The translations under genes and the position numbers were made by a program. Positions 1 through 7,920 of a stretch of 64,000 bases of DNA are shown here, one piece after another. The notes below the pieces were generated by a model. The model saw only the letters and a program-made list of their open reading frames with translations. It ran no database searches and had not been told where the DNA came from. The number at the start of each line of letters is the position of its first letter. Within the stretch, counting starts at the first letter, position 1. The stretch is from Hymenobacter cyanobacteriorum (GTDB lineage Bacteria > Bacteroidota > Bacteroidia > Cytophagales > Hymenobacteraceae). The stretch spans positions 372,001-436,000 of the forward strand of contig NZ_JALBGC010000002.1 in NCBI RefSeq assembly GCF_022631375.1. The letters are read 5' to 3'.

Positions 1-52
1 CATCGTGGGTGGCCAGGGCCTGGTCGATTTCGGCGAGAATAGGGCTGCTCAT
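1..52 (-). CDS. 5' end of an unidentified gene running off the left edge
   Basis: Only the first 17 codons are present, read leftward from an ATG at 52..50; the peptide begins MSSPILAEIDQALATHD. It is divergent from murI. The frame is open to the edge and its codon use fits the neighbourhood, but there is too little sequence to identify a family. An AT-rich upstream stretch (TATATTTC on the minus strand at 86..79) could be a weak -7 element. Confidence 0.35.
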   Translation of the reverse strand, partial: MSSPILAEIDQALATHD

Positions 53-190
53 CGGGGCAGGGTAGGGGTGAGAGGCCGGAAATATAATGAGCAGCAAACA
101 GTTTTCAGTGAACAGCCAGTAGTTAGCCCCGCGTACGGTTCACGCTGCATCGCAAACGATTCGCTGGAATCGGTTCGCGGCCAACCCGGC

Positions 191-198
191 TACCTTTG
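191..198 (+). promoter_or_regulatory. Bacteroidota -7 promoter element for murI
   Basis: TACCTTTG matches the Bacteroidota -7 consensus TAnnTTTG exactly and ends only 4 nt before the ATG at 203. Transcription would start at or next to the start codon, so the mRNA would be leaderless or nearly so. No clear TTG -33 box is seen at the usual spacing. Confidence 0.5.
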
Positions 199-202
199 CC
201 CC

Positions 203-1057
203 ATGACAACTTCTGCCGCCCCAGCCCCCGCCGAAACGGCTGCCGCCCGCGCCGCCCGCCCCATCGGCCTGTTCGATTCGGGCATCGGCGGCCTCACCGT
301 GGCGAGGGCCGTGGCCCAGCGCCTGCCCCACGAGCGCCTCGTGTACTTCGGCGACACGGCCCACCTGCCCTACGGCGACAAAAGCGCCGCCGCCATTCAG
401 GCCTATTCGGTGAAGATTTGCGACCTGCTGCTGCGCCAGCGCTGCAAGCTGATTATCATCGCCTGCAACTCGGCCTCAGCCGCCGCCTACGAGCTGGTGC
501 GCGAGTACGTGGGCAGCAAAGCCCGGGTGCTGAGCGTGATTGACCCCATTGTGGCGCACCTGGGCCGGGCCTACGCCGGCCGCCGCGTGGGCCTCATCGG
601 CACCAAGCAAACCGTCAATTCCAACGTGTACAAGAAGAAGGTCGACGACCTCGATGCGGGCGTGGACCTGCACTCGCTGGCCACCCCGCTGCTGGTGCCC
701 ATGATTGAGGAAGGGTTCTTCAAAAACTCGATTTCCGACGACATCATCGGCACCTACCTGGGCCAAGCCGAACTGGCCGACATTGAGGCGCTGGTGCTGG
801 CCTGCACGCACTACCCGCTCATCAAGGAGCAGATTGCGCGCTACTACGCCGGCCGCGTCGACGTGCTCGATGCTTCCGACGTGGTGGCGGCCGAGGCCGA
901 AGCGTATCTGGCCACTGCCGGCCTGCTGGCGCCGGCTGCGCCCACGCCGCCGGCTCATCATTTCTACGTGTCCGATTTCACCCGCTCGTTCGAGGAAAGC
1001 ACGCGCATCTTCTTCGAGCAGGAAGTACACCTGGAGCACTACCCCCTTTGGGAGTAG
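203..1057 (+). CDS. murI: Glutamate racemase
   Basis: Makes D-glutamate from L-glutamate for peptidoglycan synthesis in the cytoplasm. The 284-aa product is normal length for the family. It opens with PIGLFDSGIGGLTVARA, the N-terminal Asp/Ser active-site signature (DSGIGG), then has YFGDTAHLPYGDKS, the first catalytic cysteine in IACNSAS and the second in LACTHYPL. The frame stays open upstream to position 5, but the ATG at 203 places the conserved domain at about residue 15 and has a TAnnTTTG promoter element directly before it, so the upstream part is probably untranslated. It is a single gene, divergent from the partial gene at the left edge. Confidence 0.95.
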   Translation: MTTSAAPAPAETAAARAARPIGLFDSGIGGLTVARAVAQRLPHERLVYFGDTAHLPYGDKSAAAIQAYSVKICDLLLRQRCKLIIIACNSASAAAYELVREYVGSKARVLSVIDPIVAHLGRAYAGRRVGLIGTKQTVNSNVYKKKVDDLDAGVDLHSLATPLLVPMIEEGFFKNSISDDIIGTYLGQAELADIEALVLACTHYPLIKEQIARYYAGRVDVLDASDVVAAEAEAYLATAGLLAPAAPTPPAHHFYVSDFTRSFEESTRIFFEQEVHLEHYPLWE

Positions 1058-1304
1058 CCGTGGGGTGGTTGATAGGGGAATTAAACGGTGGCCGGTTTAG
1101 TCGGTCTTGCTATTGAGACGCCCGGGGTGGCGGCATTGGTCGAAACAACACCGTTGCTGGGCGACGCTGGGGCGGCAGCAATCGGCTGGCTGACGGACGG
1201 CCGCATTTTTTGCGTCGCCGCACCGTTCAGGAAGCAAACAGCCAGCCCGGTCGTTATGGGCAGGCCAATATTTATTCGTGCAGTTTTCTTTATTCCAACA
1301 TCCG

Positions 1305-1754
1305 ATGGCAACTTCCGCTGAAATGAACCGCAAAGAATTTCTACAGCTCTTTGGCTTTGGAGCCACGGCACTGTTTGCCTCGGCCTGCCTGGGCGGCTGC
1401 GGCAGCAGCACCAGCAGCGACCCCGTGGTGGGGGCCACCAACGTCGACTTCACCGTGGACCTGACGGCTAGCAGCAGCGCCCCGCTCAACAACGCGGCCG
1501 TGGGCTACATCTACAATTCGACCCGCGACGTGATTGTGGCCAAAACCGCCGCCGGCGGCTACGTGGCCCTGCAGGCGCCCTGCCCGCACGAGGGCACCAG
1601 CGTGTATTTCTCGCAGGGCCAGAGCCGCTTCATCTGCCCCAACCACAACGCAATTTTCGACGTGGGCGGGGCCGTACTCAGCGGGCCGTCGCCGCGCGCG
1701 CTCAAGCAGTACGCCGTGGCCCAAACCGGAACCACGCTGCGCATCACCGGCTGA
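1305..1754 (+). CDS. Rieske [2Fe-2S] domain lipoprotein
   Basis: A 149-aa exported protein with one Rieske domain. The cluster ligands are visible: C93-x-H95 in CPHEGTSV and C111-x2-H114 in CPNHNAIFD. The N-terminus (NRKEFLQLFGFG, a hydrophobic stretch, then LGGC) resembles a Tat-like or Sec lipoprotein signal, so it is probably anchored on the periplasmic side. A second possible ATG at 1323 (MNRKEF) would give a cleaner signal peptide and may be the true start. It is not next to cytochrome b or other bc1/alternative complex III genes, so its electron partner is unknown. It resembles the stand-alone QcrA-like Rieske proteins of Bacteroidota. A strong hairpin terminator follows. Confidence 0.85.
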   Translation: MATSAEMNRKEFLQLFGFGATALFASACLGGCGSSTSSDPVVGATNVDFTVDLTASSSAPLNNAAVGYIYNSTRDVIVAKTAAGGYVALQAPCPHEGTSVYFSQGQSRFICPNHNAIFDVGGAVLSGPSPRALKQYAVAQTGTTLRITG

Positions 1755-1775
1755 TTATTAGCAGAATGTTTGCCA

Positions 1776-1813
1776 AGCGGGCCGGCCACTAAGTGGCCGG
1801 CCCGCTTTGTTTA
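1776..1813 (+). terminator. Rho-independent terminator after the Rieske gene
   Basis: A perfect 15-bp inverted repeat (1776-1790 with 1792-1806, AGCGGGCCGGCCACT and its complement) is followed by TTGTTTAT. It lies 22 bp after the Rieske stop codon. Confidence 0.8.
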
Positions 1814-1963
1814 TACAACGCAATGGTCGCAATGCCGTAACCTCCACGGGCTATCCAGCGGCTTACCTTCGGGGCGGCTGACGTGGGTGGGGGCCGGCGT
1901 CTCGCAGGCAACGGGTAACACCTATAAGGACGTTAAATTTCTCTCACTTTTTCAGACGATTAC

Positions 1964-3757
1964 ATGAATAACTTCTTCGCATCAAGGGGCCGACAATTGC
2001 TGGCGTTGCTGCTGTTGCTGCTGCCGGTGTTTGGCCACGCCCAGAACCTTACCCAGGGCGGTTTTACCGGTGTGCTGGTGCCGCAATACGCCAGCAGCGG
2101 CACCGCCACGCGCCTGCCCGTGATGTATCGGGCTACGGTGAGCGGCCTCACCGCCAATACATTGTACCGCTACTACACGCAGGCGGCCCTCAGCACTGAC
2201 CTGGGCACCACGGCCACCGGGGCCGGCAACCCCCTGCTGATTACGCCGGGCACCACGCCCGCCACCACCACCTACGCCTACACCAGCTCGGCCAGCCTGA
2301 GCGTGGCCGGGGGCTACGCCACCTTCACCACCAACGCCGCCGGCTCCTACACGGGCTGGTTTGGCTACGTGAACACGGGGAACGTGCGTTTCACGGCTGG
2401 CAATGTGCTGTACATGAGCATTGTGCTGGCCACTGACGCGCTGCCGGCCACCGTGGAAAAACGCCTGGCGCTCGACCAGACCCTGACGGTGCTGGCCCTG
2501 GGCACCGGCACCACTGCCACCGATGCTACCGGCCTGCGGGGCAGCTCGGCGGCTACCCCCAAAAACCTGGTGGCCGTGTATGACAACCAAGCCGGCACCG
2601 GCCGCCCGCTGGGCCTGACGGTGGTAGAGGCCATCAACCCCACCGGCTCGGCCCTCACGGGCGTGCCTGCCTACTACACCACCAACGCCGGCGACTGGAA
2701 TACGCTCATCCCCAATGTGCTGACAACCGGCGTGCGCCGCGTCGAGCAGCGCTCGGTGGTGGATGCCTCGATTGTGGGCTGCGCCTCCGATGCGGATGGC
2801 GTCTGGCCCAGCGGGGCCAATACCGTGAACCCCACCGGCGGCACCACGGCCGTTGCGCTCACCGCAACCGATGCCCCGCTGAACACCAGTGCCTGTGGCA
2901 GCGCCAGCACCGCCGCCATTACCGTTACGCCGGCCACACTGATTGCCTTTAATACCACGGTCGGCACGCCCTCGGCCACCCAAACGCTGACAGTAGGCGG
3001 CACCGGCCTCACCACCGGCATCGTGGTGACGGCCCCGGCCGGCTATGAGGTTTCGCTGAATGCCACCAGCGGTTTCGGCGTGCTCGTGACGGTGCCGCAG
3101 ACGGCTGGTACCGCCGCCGCTACGCCTGTGTACGTGCGCCTGACTGGCACCACCGCGGGCTCTTTTGCCGGCAACGTGGCCCTTACCAGCACCGGCGCTG
3201 CCACCCTCAACGTGGCCGTAACCGGTACGGTAACGGCCGTGGTGGTTTCGCCGCCCACCATCACCAGTTTCACGCCCACGTCGGGCGGCCCGGGCACCCC
3301 CGTTACCATCACGGGCACCAACCTGATGGGGGCCACGGCGGTGCGCATCGGCTCGTTTGCGGTTGCCAACTTCACGGTGGTAAATGCGAATGCAATTACC
3401 CTGACGGTGCCCACCGGCACGGGCAGCGTGAACGGCTTGATTTCGGTGACTACCCCCGGCGGCACGGCTACCAGCACCACGCCGTTCAACCTGGCGTCGG
3501 CTACGGCCGCCGCCACTGCCCTGCCGGGCCTGGCGGTGTTTCCGAACCCTGCCACCGACCGCCTGACGGTGGCGCTGCCCACCGCCGCCCCGGCTACGGT
3601 GGCGCTGCGCGATTTGGCCGGCCGCCTGGTACTGGCCCCCACGGCCCTGGCCGCCGACCACCAGCTGCGCCTACCGGCCGGGCTGGCCCGGGGCGTATAT
3701 TTCCTTGAAGTGCACCAAAACGGCACGCAGGCCGTGCGCCGCATTGAGCAGCGCTAG
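1964..3757 (+). CDS. T9SS-sorted surface protein with IPT/TIG domain
   Basis: A 597-aa secreted protein. Residues 1-26 form a classical signal peptide (hydrophobic LLALLLLLLPVF, cleavage after GHA). The N-terminal 300 residues are Thr/Ala/Gly-rich and match no family I recognise. Around residues 320-420 is an Ig-like beta domain, and at about 425-510 an IPT/TIG-type domain (PTITSFTPTSGGPGTPVTI). The last 75 residues form a type IX secretion sorting domain (LAVFPNPATDRLTVAL, then ARGVYFLEV near the end). It is probably displayed on or released from the outer membrane. Function unknown; adhesion or lamin-tail-like architecture is possible. It stands alone and is followed by a terminator. Confidence 0.85.
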   Translation: MNNFFASRGRQLLALLLLLLPVFGHAQNLTQGGFTGVLVPQYASSGTATRLPVMYRATVSGLTANTLYRYYTQAALSTDLGTTATGAGNPLLITPGTTPATTTYAYTSSASLSVAGGYATFTTNAAGSYTGWFGYVNTGNVRFTAGNVLYMSIVLATDALPATVEKRLALDQTLTVLALGTGTTATDATGLRGSSAATPKNLVAVYDNQAGTGRPLGLTVVEAINPTGSALTGVPAYYTTNAGDWNTLIPNVLTTGVRRVEQRSVVDASIVGCASDADGVWPSGANTVNPTGGTTAVALTATDAPLNTSACGSASTAAITVTPATLIAFNTTVGTPSATQTLTVGGTGLTTGIVVTAPAGYEVSLNATSGFGVLVTVPQTAGTAAATPVYVRLTGTTAGSFAGNVALTSTGAATLNVAVTGTVTAVVVSPPTITSFTPTSGGPGTPVTITGTNLMGATAVRIGSFAVANFTVVNANAITLTVPTGTGSVNGLISVTTPGGTATSTTPFNLASATAAATALPGLAVFPNPATDRLTVALPTAAPATVALRDLAGRLVLAPTALAADHQLRLPAGLARGVYFLEVHQNGTQAVRRIEQR

Positions 3758-3780
3758 GCCCACTACTACAATCAGCAAAG

Positions 3781-3810
3781 AGCCCCCGCCCAAGCGGGGG
3801 CTTTTTTGTT
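3781..3810 (+). terminator. Rho-independent terminator after the T9SS protein gene
   Basis: A 9-bp GC stem (AGCCCCCGC at 3781-3789 with 3794-3802) with a CCAA loop is followed by a run of T. It sits 23 bp beyond the stop codon. Confidence 0.9.
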
Positions 3811-3934
3811 GGAGGCGGCTGGCATCGTGGCCGGGAACGATTGCGCAAGTAAAGCGGCCCGAATACTTGCCAGCGGCTGTCGCAGGCCGGACTTTTAGCC
3901 GGGGAAATCCCCGCTGCTAGTTGCCTGACCCGCC

Positions 3935-5986
3935 ATGAATAAACCGTTGCTGAAACTGCTGCTGGCGCTGTGGCTGCCGTGGGCAGGCCTGCTGCCAGCC
4001 CGCGCCCAAACCCTGACCGTGGCCCCGGATGGCTCCGGCCAGTTCCGCACCATTCAGGAGGCCATCAACAGCCTGCCCGATGCGGCGGCGAAACCGCGCA
4101 CGGTGTTTCTCAAAAACGGTACCTACCGCGAGAAAATTTACCTCGACGGCAAAGCCAACCTCGTGCTGAAAGGGCAGAGCGAGAAAGGCGTCATCCTGAC
4201 CTACCCGCAGGCCCGCGATATGTGGCTGTGCGGCCCCGGGGCCACGGCCGGCGACTGGGGCGTGGCCACCCTGAACCTGCGCAACTGCCCCGACATCACC
4301 CTCGAAAACCTTATCGTCGTCAACAGCTACGGCTTCGACGCTCCGGACGAAGTCACCGTTGACTGCCCTACGGCGCCCACCGGCAAGAAAACCGTGCGCA
4401 ACACCGGCCACCAAATGGCCCTGCGCGCCCTGCCCGGCACCACGCGCCTCGTGGTGCGGCACTGCACGTTTCGGGCGCTGGGCGGCGACACGGTGAGCCC
4501 CTGGGACACCGAGGCCGGCGCGTATTATTTTAAGGATTGCACCATGGAGGGCGGCGTGGATTTCTACTGCCCGCGCGGCTGGGCCTACGCCGAAAACTGC
4601 CGCTTCATCTGCCACAGCCGGGAGGCCGCCATCTGGCACGATGGCTCGGGTAGCCGCGATTCGAAAACCGTGCTGCGCAACTGCACTTTCAGCGGCGACG
4701 ACGGCTTCAAGCTGGGCCGCTTTCATCGGGAAGCGCAGTTTTACCTGGTCGATTGCCGGTTCGCGAAAAACATGGCCGATGCCGACATCTACCACGCCGT
4801 ATCGGGCCCCGGCGCGAAACAGTGGGGCCGCCGTGTGTACTACGCCAACTGCCACCGCGCAGGCGGCGACTACGCCTGGATGCAGGATAACCTGAGCACC
4901 GCCGAGGGTGCGCCCAAAGCCAAAGACCTCACCGCCGCCTGGACCTTCGGCGGGCGCTGGAACCCGCTGACCGGGGCCGTGCGCGCCACCCCGCCGGTGC
5001 CCGCCAGCCAGCTTGATACCACCGCCGAGAAGATGCTGCTCTACCAACGCGCCGTGGGCGGCTGGCCCAAGGCCCTGGGCGAGGTGAAGGTGAGCTACGC
5101 CCACCGCATCAGCCCCGGGGCCCGCGCCGGCCTGCTCGACGGCAAAAACCAGAACGACGCGACCATCGACAACGACGCCACGACCCGGGAAATCCACTAC
5201 TTGCTCAAAGCCTTTCAGGCAACCAATAACCCAGCCTACCGCCAAGGGGCTGAAAACGGCATCCGCTACCTGCTGAAAATGCAGTACCCCAACGGCGGCT
5301 TCCCCCAATTTTACCCCGACCTGAGCTCCTACCGCCACGAAATCACCTACAACGACGATGCCATGGTGCGGGCCCTGACCGTGCTGCGCCGCGTGGCCCG
5401 GCAGGAGGAGCGGTACGCGCTGGTGAGCCCCGATTTGGTAGGTCCGGCCAAGGATGCGGTGGCCCGGGGCCTGGCCTGCATCCTGAAAACCCAGGTGGTG
5501 CAACACGGCCGCCCCACCGCCTGGTGCGCCCAATACGACGAAGTGAGCCTGCTGCCGGCCAAGGCCCGCGCCTTCGAGCTGCCCTCGCTCAGCGGCGAAG
5601 AGTCGGTGGGTATCGTGCGCTTTCTGATGGATACGGAGCAGCCCAGCGTCGACGTAAAAGCCGCCGTGGATGGGGCCGTCGCGTGGTTTGAGCAGGTGAA
5701 AATGACTGGCTTCGTGCTGAAAGAAATTCCCGCCCCGCAGGAGCCGCGTGGCATCGACCGCGTCATCGTGGCCCAGCCCGGGGCGGTGCTCTGGGCGCGC
5801 TTCTACGAGCTGGGCACCAACCGGCCCATCTACGTGGGGCGCGACAGCCAGGTGCACTACCAGCTGCGCGAAATCGAAAACGAGCGCCGCGCCGGCTATG
5901 CCTACGCTGGCACCTGGCCCGCCGAACTGCTGGCCGTGGAGTACCCGGCGTGGCGCAAGCGGGTAGCGCACGAGGCAGGAAAGTAG
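3935..5986 (+). CDS. Bifunctional pectinesterase / family 10 pectate lyase, secreted
   Basis: A 683-aa fusion of two pectin enzymes. Residues 1-24 are a signal peptide (LLLALWLPWAGLL, cleavage at ARA/Q). Residues 25-300 are a pectin methylesterase: GTYREK near 62, Q160 in HQMALRAL, D185 in GGDT, D209 in GGVDFYC and R262 in KLGR match the conserved catalytic set. Residues about 345-680 are a PL10-type pectate lyase (YLLKMQYPNGGFPQFYPD, ITYNDDAM, AWCAQYDEVSLLPAKARA, SGEESVGIVRFLM). De-esterification would feed polygalacturonate straight to the lyase. There is no T9SS domain, so it is probably periplasmic. No other pectin gene adjoins it. Start chosen at the ATG preceding the signal peptide. Confidence 0.92.
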   Translation: MNKPLLKLLLALWLPWAGLLPARAQTLTVAPDGSGQFRTIQEAINSLPDAAAKPRTVFLKNGTYREKIYLDGKANLVLKGQSEKGVILTYPQARDMWLCGPGATAGDWGVATLNLRNCPDITLENLIVVNSYGFDAPDEVTVDCPTAPTGKKTVRNTGHQMALRALPGTTRLVVRHCTFRALGGDTVSPWDTEAGAYYFKDCTMEGGVDFYCPRGWAYAENCRFICHSREAAIWHDGSGSRDSKTVLRNCTFSGDDGFKLGRFHREAQFYLVDCRFAKNMADADIYHAVSGPGAKQWGRRVYYANCHRAGGDYAWMQDNLSTAEGAPKAKDLTAAWTFGGRWNPLTGAVRATPPVPASQLDTTAEKMLLYQRAVGGWPKALGEVKVSYAHRISPGARAGLLDGKNQNDATIDNDATTREIHYLLKAFQATNNPAYRQGAENGIRYLLKMQYPNGGFPQFYPDLSSYRHEITYNDDAMVRALTVLRRVARQEERYALVSPDLVGPAKDAVARGLACILKTQVVQHGRPTAWCAQYDEVSLLPAKARAFELPSLSGEESVGIVRFLMDTEQPSVDVKAAVDGAVAWFEQVKMTGFVLKEIPAPQEPRGIDRVIVAQPGAVLWARFYELGTNRPIYVGRDSQVHYQLREIENERRAGYAYAGTWPAELLAVEYPAWRKRVAHEAGK

Positions 5987-6092
5987 CCCCGGCTTGGGCA
6001 TGAAGACACGCTTCTTCACTTCCCGCTGCTCAAGGGCCCGAGCTTAAACCGCCGGGCGCCTCCTTGCAGCGAGAGACGTAAAGGGTTGCACT

Positions 6093-7916
6093 CTACAGCT
6101 TTTCTTCGAGCCACAGATAACCAGCTGCCAGCAGAAACAGCCCAAAAAACCAGCCCGCCGGCCACGGCTCCGATACGAAATCCTGCGCGCCTTCGGCGGT
6201 GGTTGCGGCTGGTGCGGCGGTGGCCAATTGCGCGGCCGCCTGCCGGCGTGCCGCCAGCTCCGGCCCCTGCCAGGCGGTGGCGGGATACACATAGAAACTG
6301 AACGAAACCCGGCCCGGCCCATTGGCACGGTGCCAGCCCGCCACGCCCGGCCAGAATCGGGCCGTGCTCCACTCGGGCAGGCGCGAATCCTGACGCAGGG
6401 CCAGGGGCACGGCGGGGCCGCCGGCCAGCGCCGCCACGGTGGGCAGCTCGGCCGGCAATGTGGCGGCCGCCAGGCGCAGCGTGAGCGGCTGGCCCGGGCG
6501 TGGCCAGCGCGTGCCCGTCTGCCAGGCAGCCACTGGCGCCGCCGGCGGCACTACCGCCCGCAACAGCCGGTTCCAGAAGGAAGCATACACGGCAGGGTGC
6601 CCCTGCAAGCCCCACCGAAAGGTTTCGGGCACCACCGACACCACCACCGCGCCCAGCCCCAAGCGCTGGCGGGCCGCCGCAATAGCCTGCTGCGGCCCGC
6701 TGATGAGGGGCTGCAGATTCGGCCGGGGCTGCAGCTGCGCGGGCAGCGGAGCCCGGGCTTCGCCGGGCGCGGCGGGCCAGGCCAGCGCGGGCAGGCTGGC
6801 CGGCGTGGCCGGGCGGGGCAGCACCGCAAAATCAGTGCGGGCGGGGGCATTGCGGGGCAGCGGCGCAGCCTCGGCCAGGGTGATGAGGCCCAGGCGGCCG
6901 TTGCGCACGGCCGTTTGCAGGGCCTGGGTTTCGGCTCCGGTTAAGGACGCAACCGTGGCGGCATCGGCCACCACCACGGCGTAGCGGGCCAGGAGGGCGG
7001 GCGTGAGGCGGTCGAGCGCCGCGCGGGGTTGGTTCACGAAATCGGTTTGCACCAGGCCCCGGCTCACGCTGGTGCGCAGGGCCACCGGGTAGTGGGCTTC
7101 GGCCAGGTGGTTTTTCAAGAACTTGAACTCGAACGAGGGCGTGGCCGTCAGCAACAGCACCGCTGGCAGCGCGGCCGTGATGATTTCGACGGGCACGGGC
7201 TCACGCAGCGGCGGCTGACCCGGGCGGCGCAGCACCAGTTCGTAGGTAGCCAGCCCGGCCGTTTTGGGCTGGTAGTGCAGGCGAAATGCCTCAGTGCCAT
7301 TGGCCGCAAGCTGCACCGAGTCGCGCCCGGCCCCGGCGGCTTGCAGCACCACCCAGGCCGGGCCCGCGCCTTTGGGCCGACTCACCGCTCCTTCGATTTG
7401 CAGCACTTCGCCCAACGGCAGCTGCGCGGGCCAGTAGGCCGTTTGGAAGCCCGCTCCCGGCGTGTCGGAATGCTGGCGCACGGCCACGTTGCCCAGTATG
7501 GGCAGGTCGGCGGCGGGCAGGCCCGTGCCCAGCACGTGCAGGCGGCGCAGGGCCGGCCGCTGCTCGGCCAGCGTGAGCAGGCTGGCGAGTGGGCGCGCTT
7601 TCGCGGCCTTTTCGACGTTGCCATACGCCCACACCGGCGTGCCCGCACCTAACTGGCGCAGCAGCTGGCGCAGCGTATCGGGCGCGTAGCCTTCGGTTAG
7701 GAGAATACTCTCGGCGCGAGTGGCGGGCAGCTGCCGCACCGGCGGAAACGCTGTGAGCCAGAGGCTGGCGGCTACTACTGCCCCGGCCAGCATCCGCAGC
7801 GGGCGCTGCCGTTGGCGGGGCCGGCGCCAGGCCAAAACCAGCAGCCCAAAGCCGAGCAGCAGGCAGAATGCCAGCAGGCCGTAGTACAGAGCAGGAGCGG
7901 GGGACAAACTGGGCAA
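6093..7916 (-). CDS. Large membrane-anchored protein, last gene of the MoxR/Bat-like operon
   Basis: A 607-aa protein with two N-terminal membrane helices (about residues 8-28 and 40-58) and one C-terminal helix (WFFGLFLLAAGYLW) flanking a large extracytoplasmic region. Around residues 245-360 the pattern resembles the glutamine-amidotransferase-like or VWA-like membrane proteins that close Bacteroidota MoxR operons, but no metal-binding DxSxS motif is visible. The start is a TTG at 7916, chosen because the next Met is inside the first membrane region. It lies 4 bp after the DUF4175-like stop, so translation is probably coupled. The precise function is unknown; a cell-envelope role is inferred from context. 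Confidence 0.75.
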   Translation of the reverse strand: MPSLSPAPALYYGLLAFCLLLGFGLLVLAWRRPRQRQRPLRMLAGAVVAASLWLTAFPPVRQLPATRAESILLTEGYAPDTLRQLLRQLGAGTPVWAYGNVEKAAKARPLASLLTLAEQRPALRRLHVLGTGLPAADLPILGNVAVRQHSDTPGAGFQTAYWPAQLPLGEVLQIEGAVSRPKGAGPAWVVLQAAGAGRDSVQLAANGTEAFRLHYQPKTAGLATYELVLRRPGQPPLREPVPVEIITAALPAVLLLTATPSFEFKFLKNHLAEAHYPVALRTSVSRGLVQTDFVNQPRAALDRLTPALLARYAVVVADAATVASLTGAETQALQTAVRNGRLGLITLAEAAPLPRNAPARTDFAVLPRPATPASLPALAWPAAPGEARAPLPAQLQPRPNLQPLISGPQQAIAAARQRLGLGAVVVSVVPETFRWGLQGHPAVYASFWNRLLRAVVPPAAPVAAWQTGTRWPRPGQPLTLRLAAATLPAELPTVAALAGGPAVPLALRQDSRLPEWSTARFWPGVAGWHRANGPGRVSFSFYVYPATAWQGPELAARRQAAAQLATAAPAATTAEGAQDFVSEPWPAGWFFGLFLLAAGYLWLEEKL

Positions 7917-7920
7917 CGGG

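Noticed and set aside
1097..1492. A minus-strand frame across the murI-Rieske junction
   Set aside because: It overlaps the Rieske lipoprotein signal peptide region in antisense and shows no domain; the 1058-1304 gap holds no convincing gene.
3917..6019. A 700-codon open frame on the minus strand opposite the pectin enzyme gene
   Set aside because: The plus-strand frame has a signal peptide, two full catalytic domains and intact motifs. The antisense product is His/Gly/Ala-rich with no recognisable domain. Long antisense frames are expected in GC-rich DNA.
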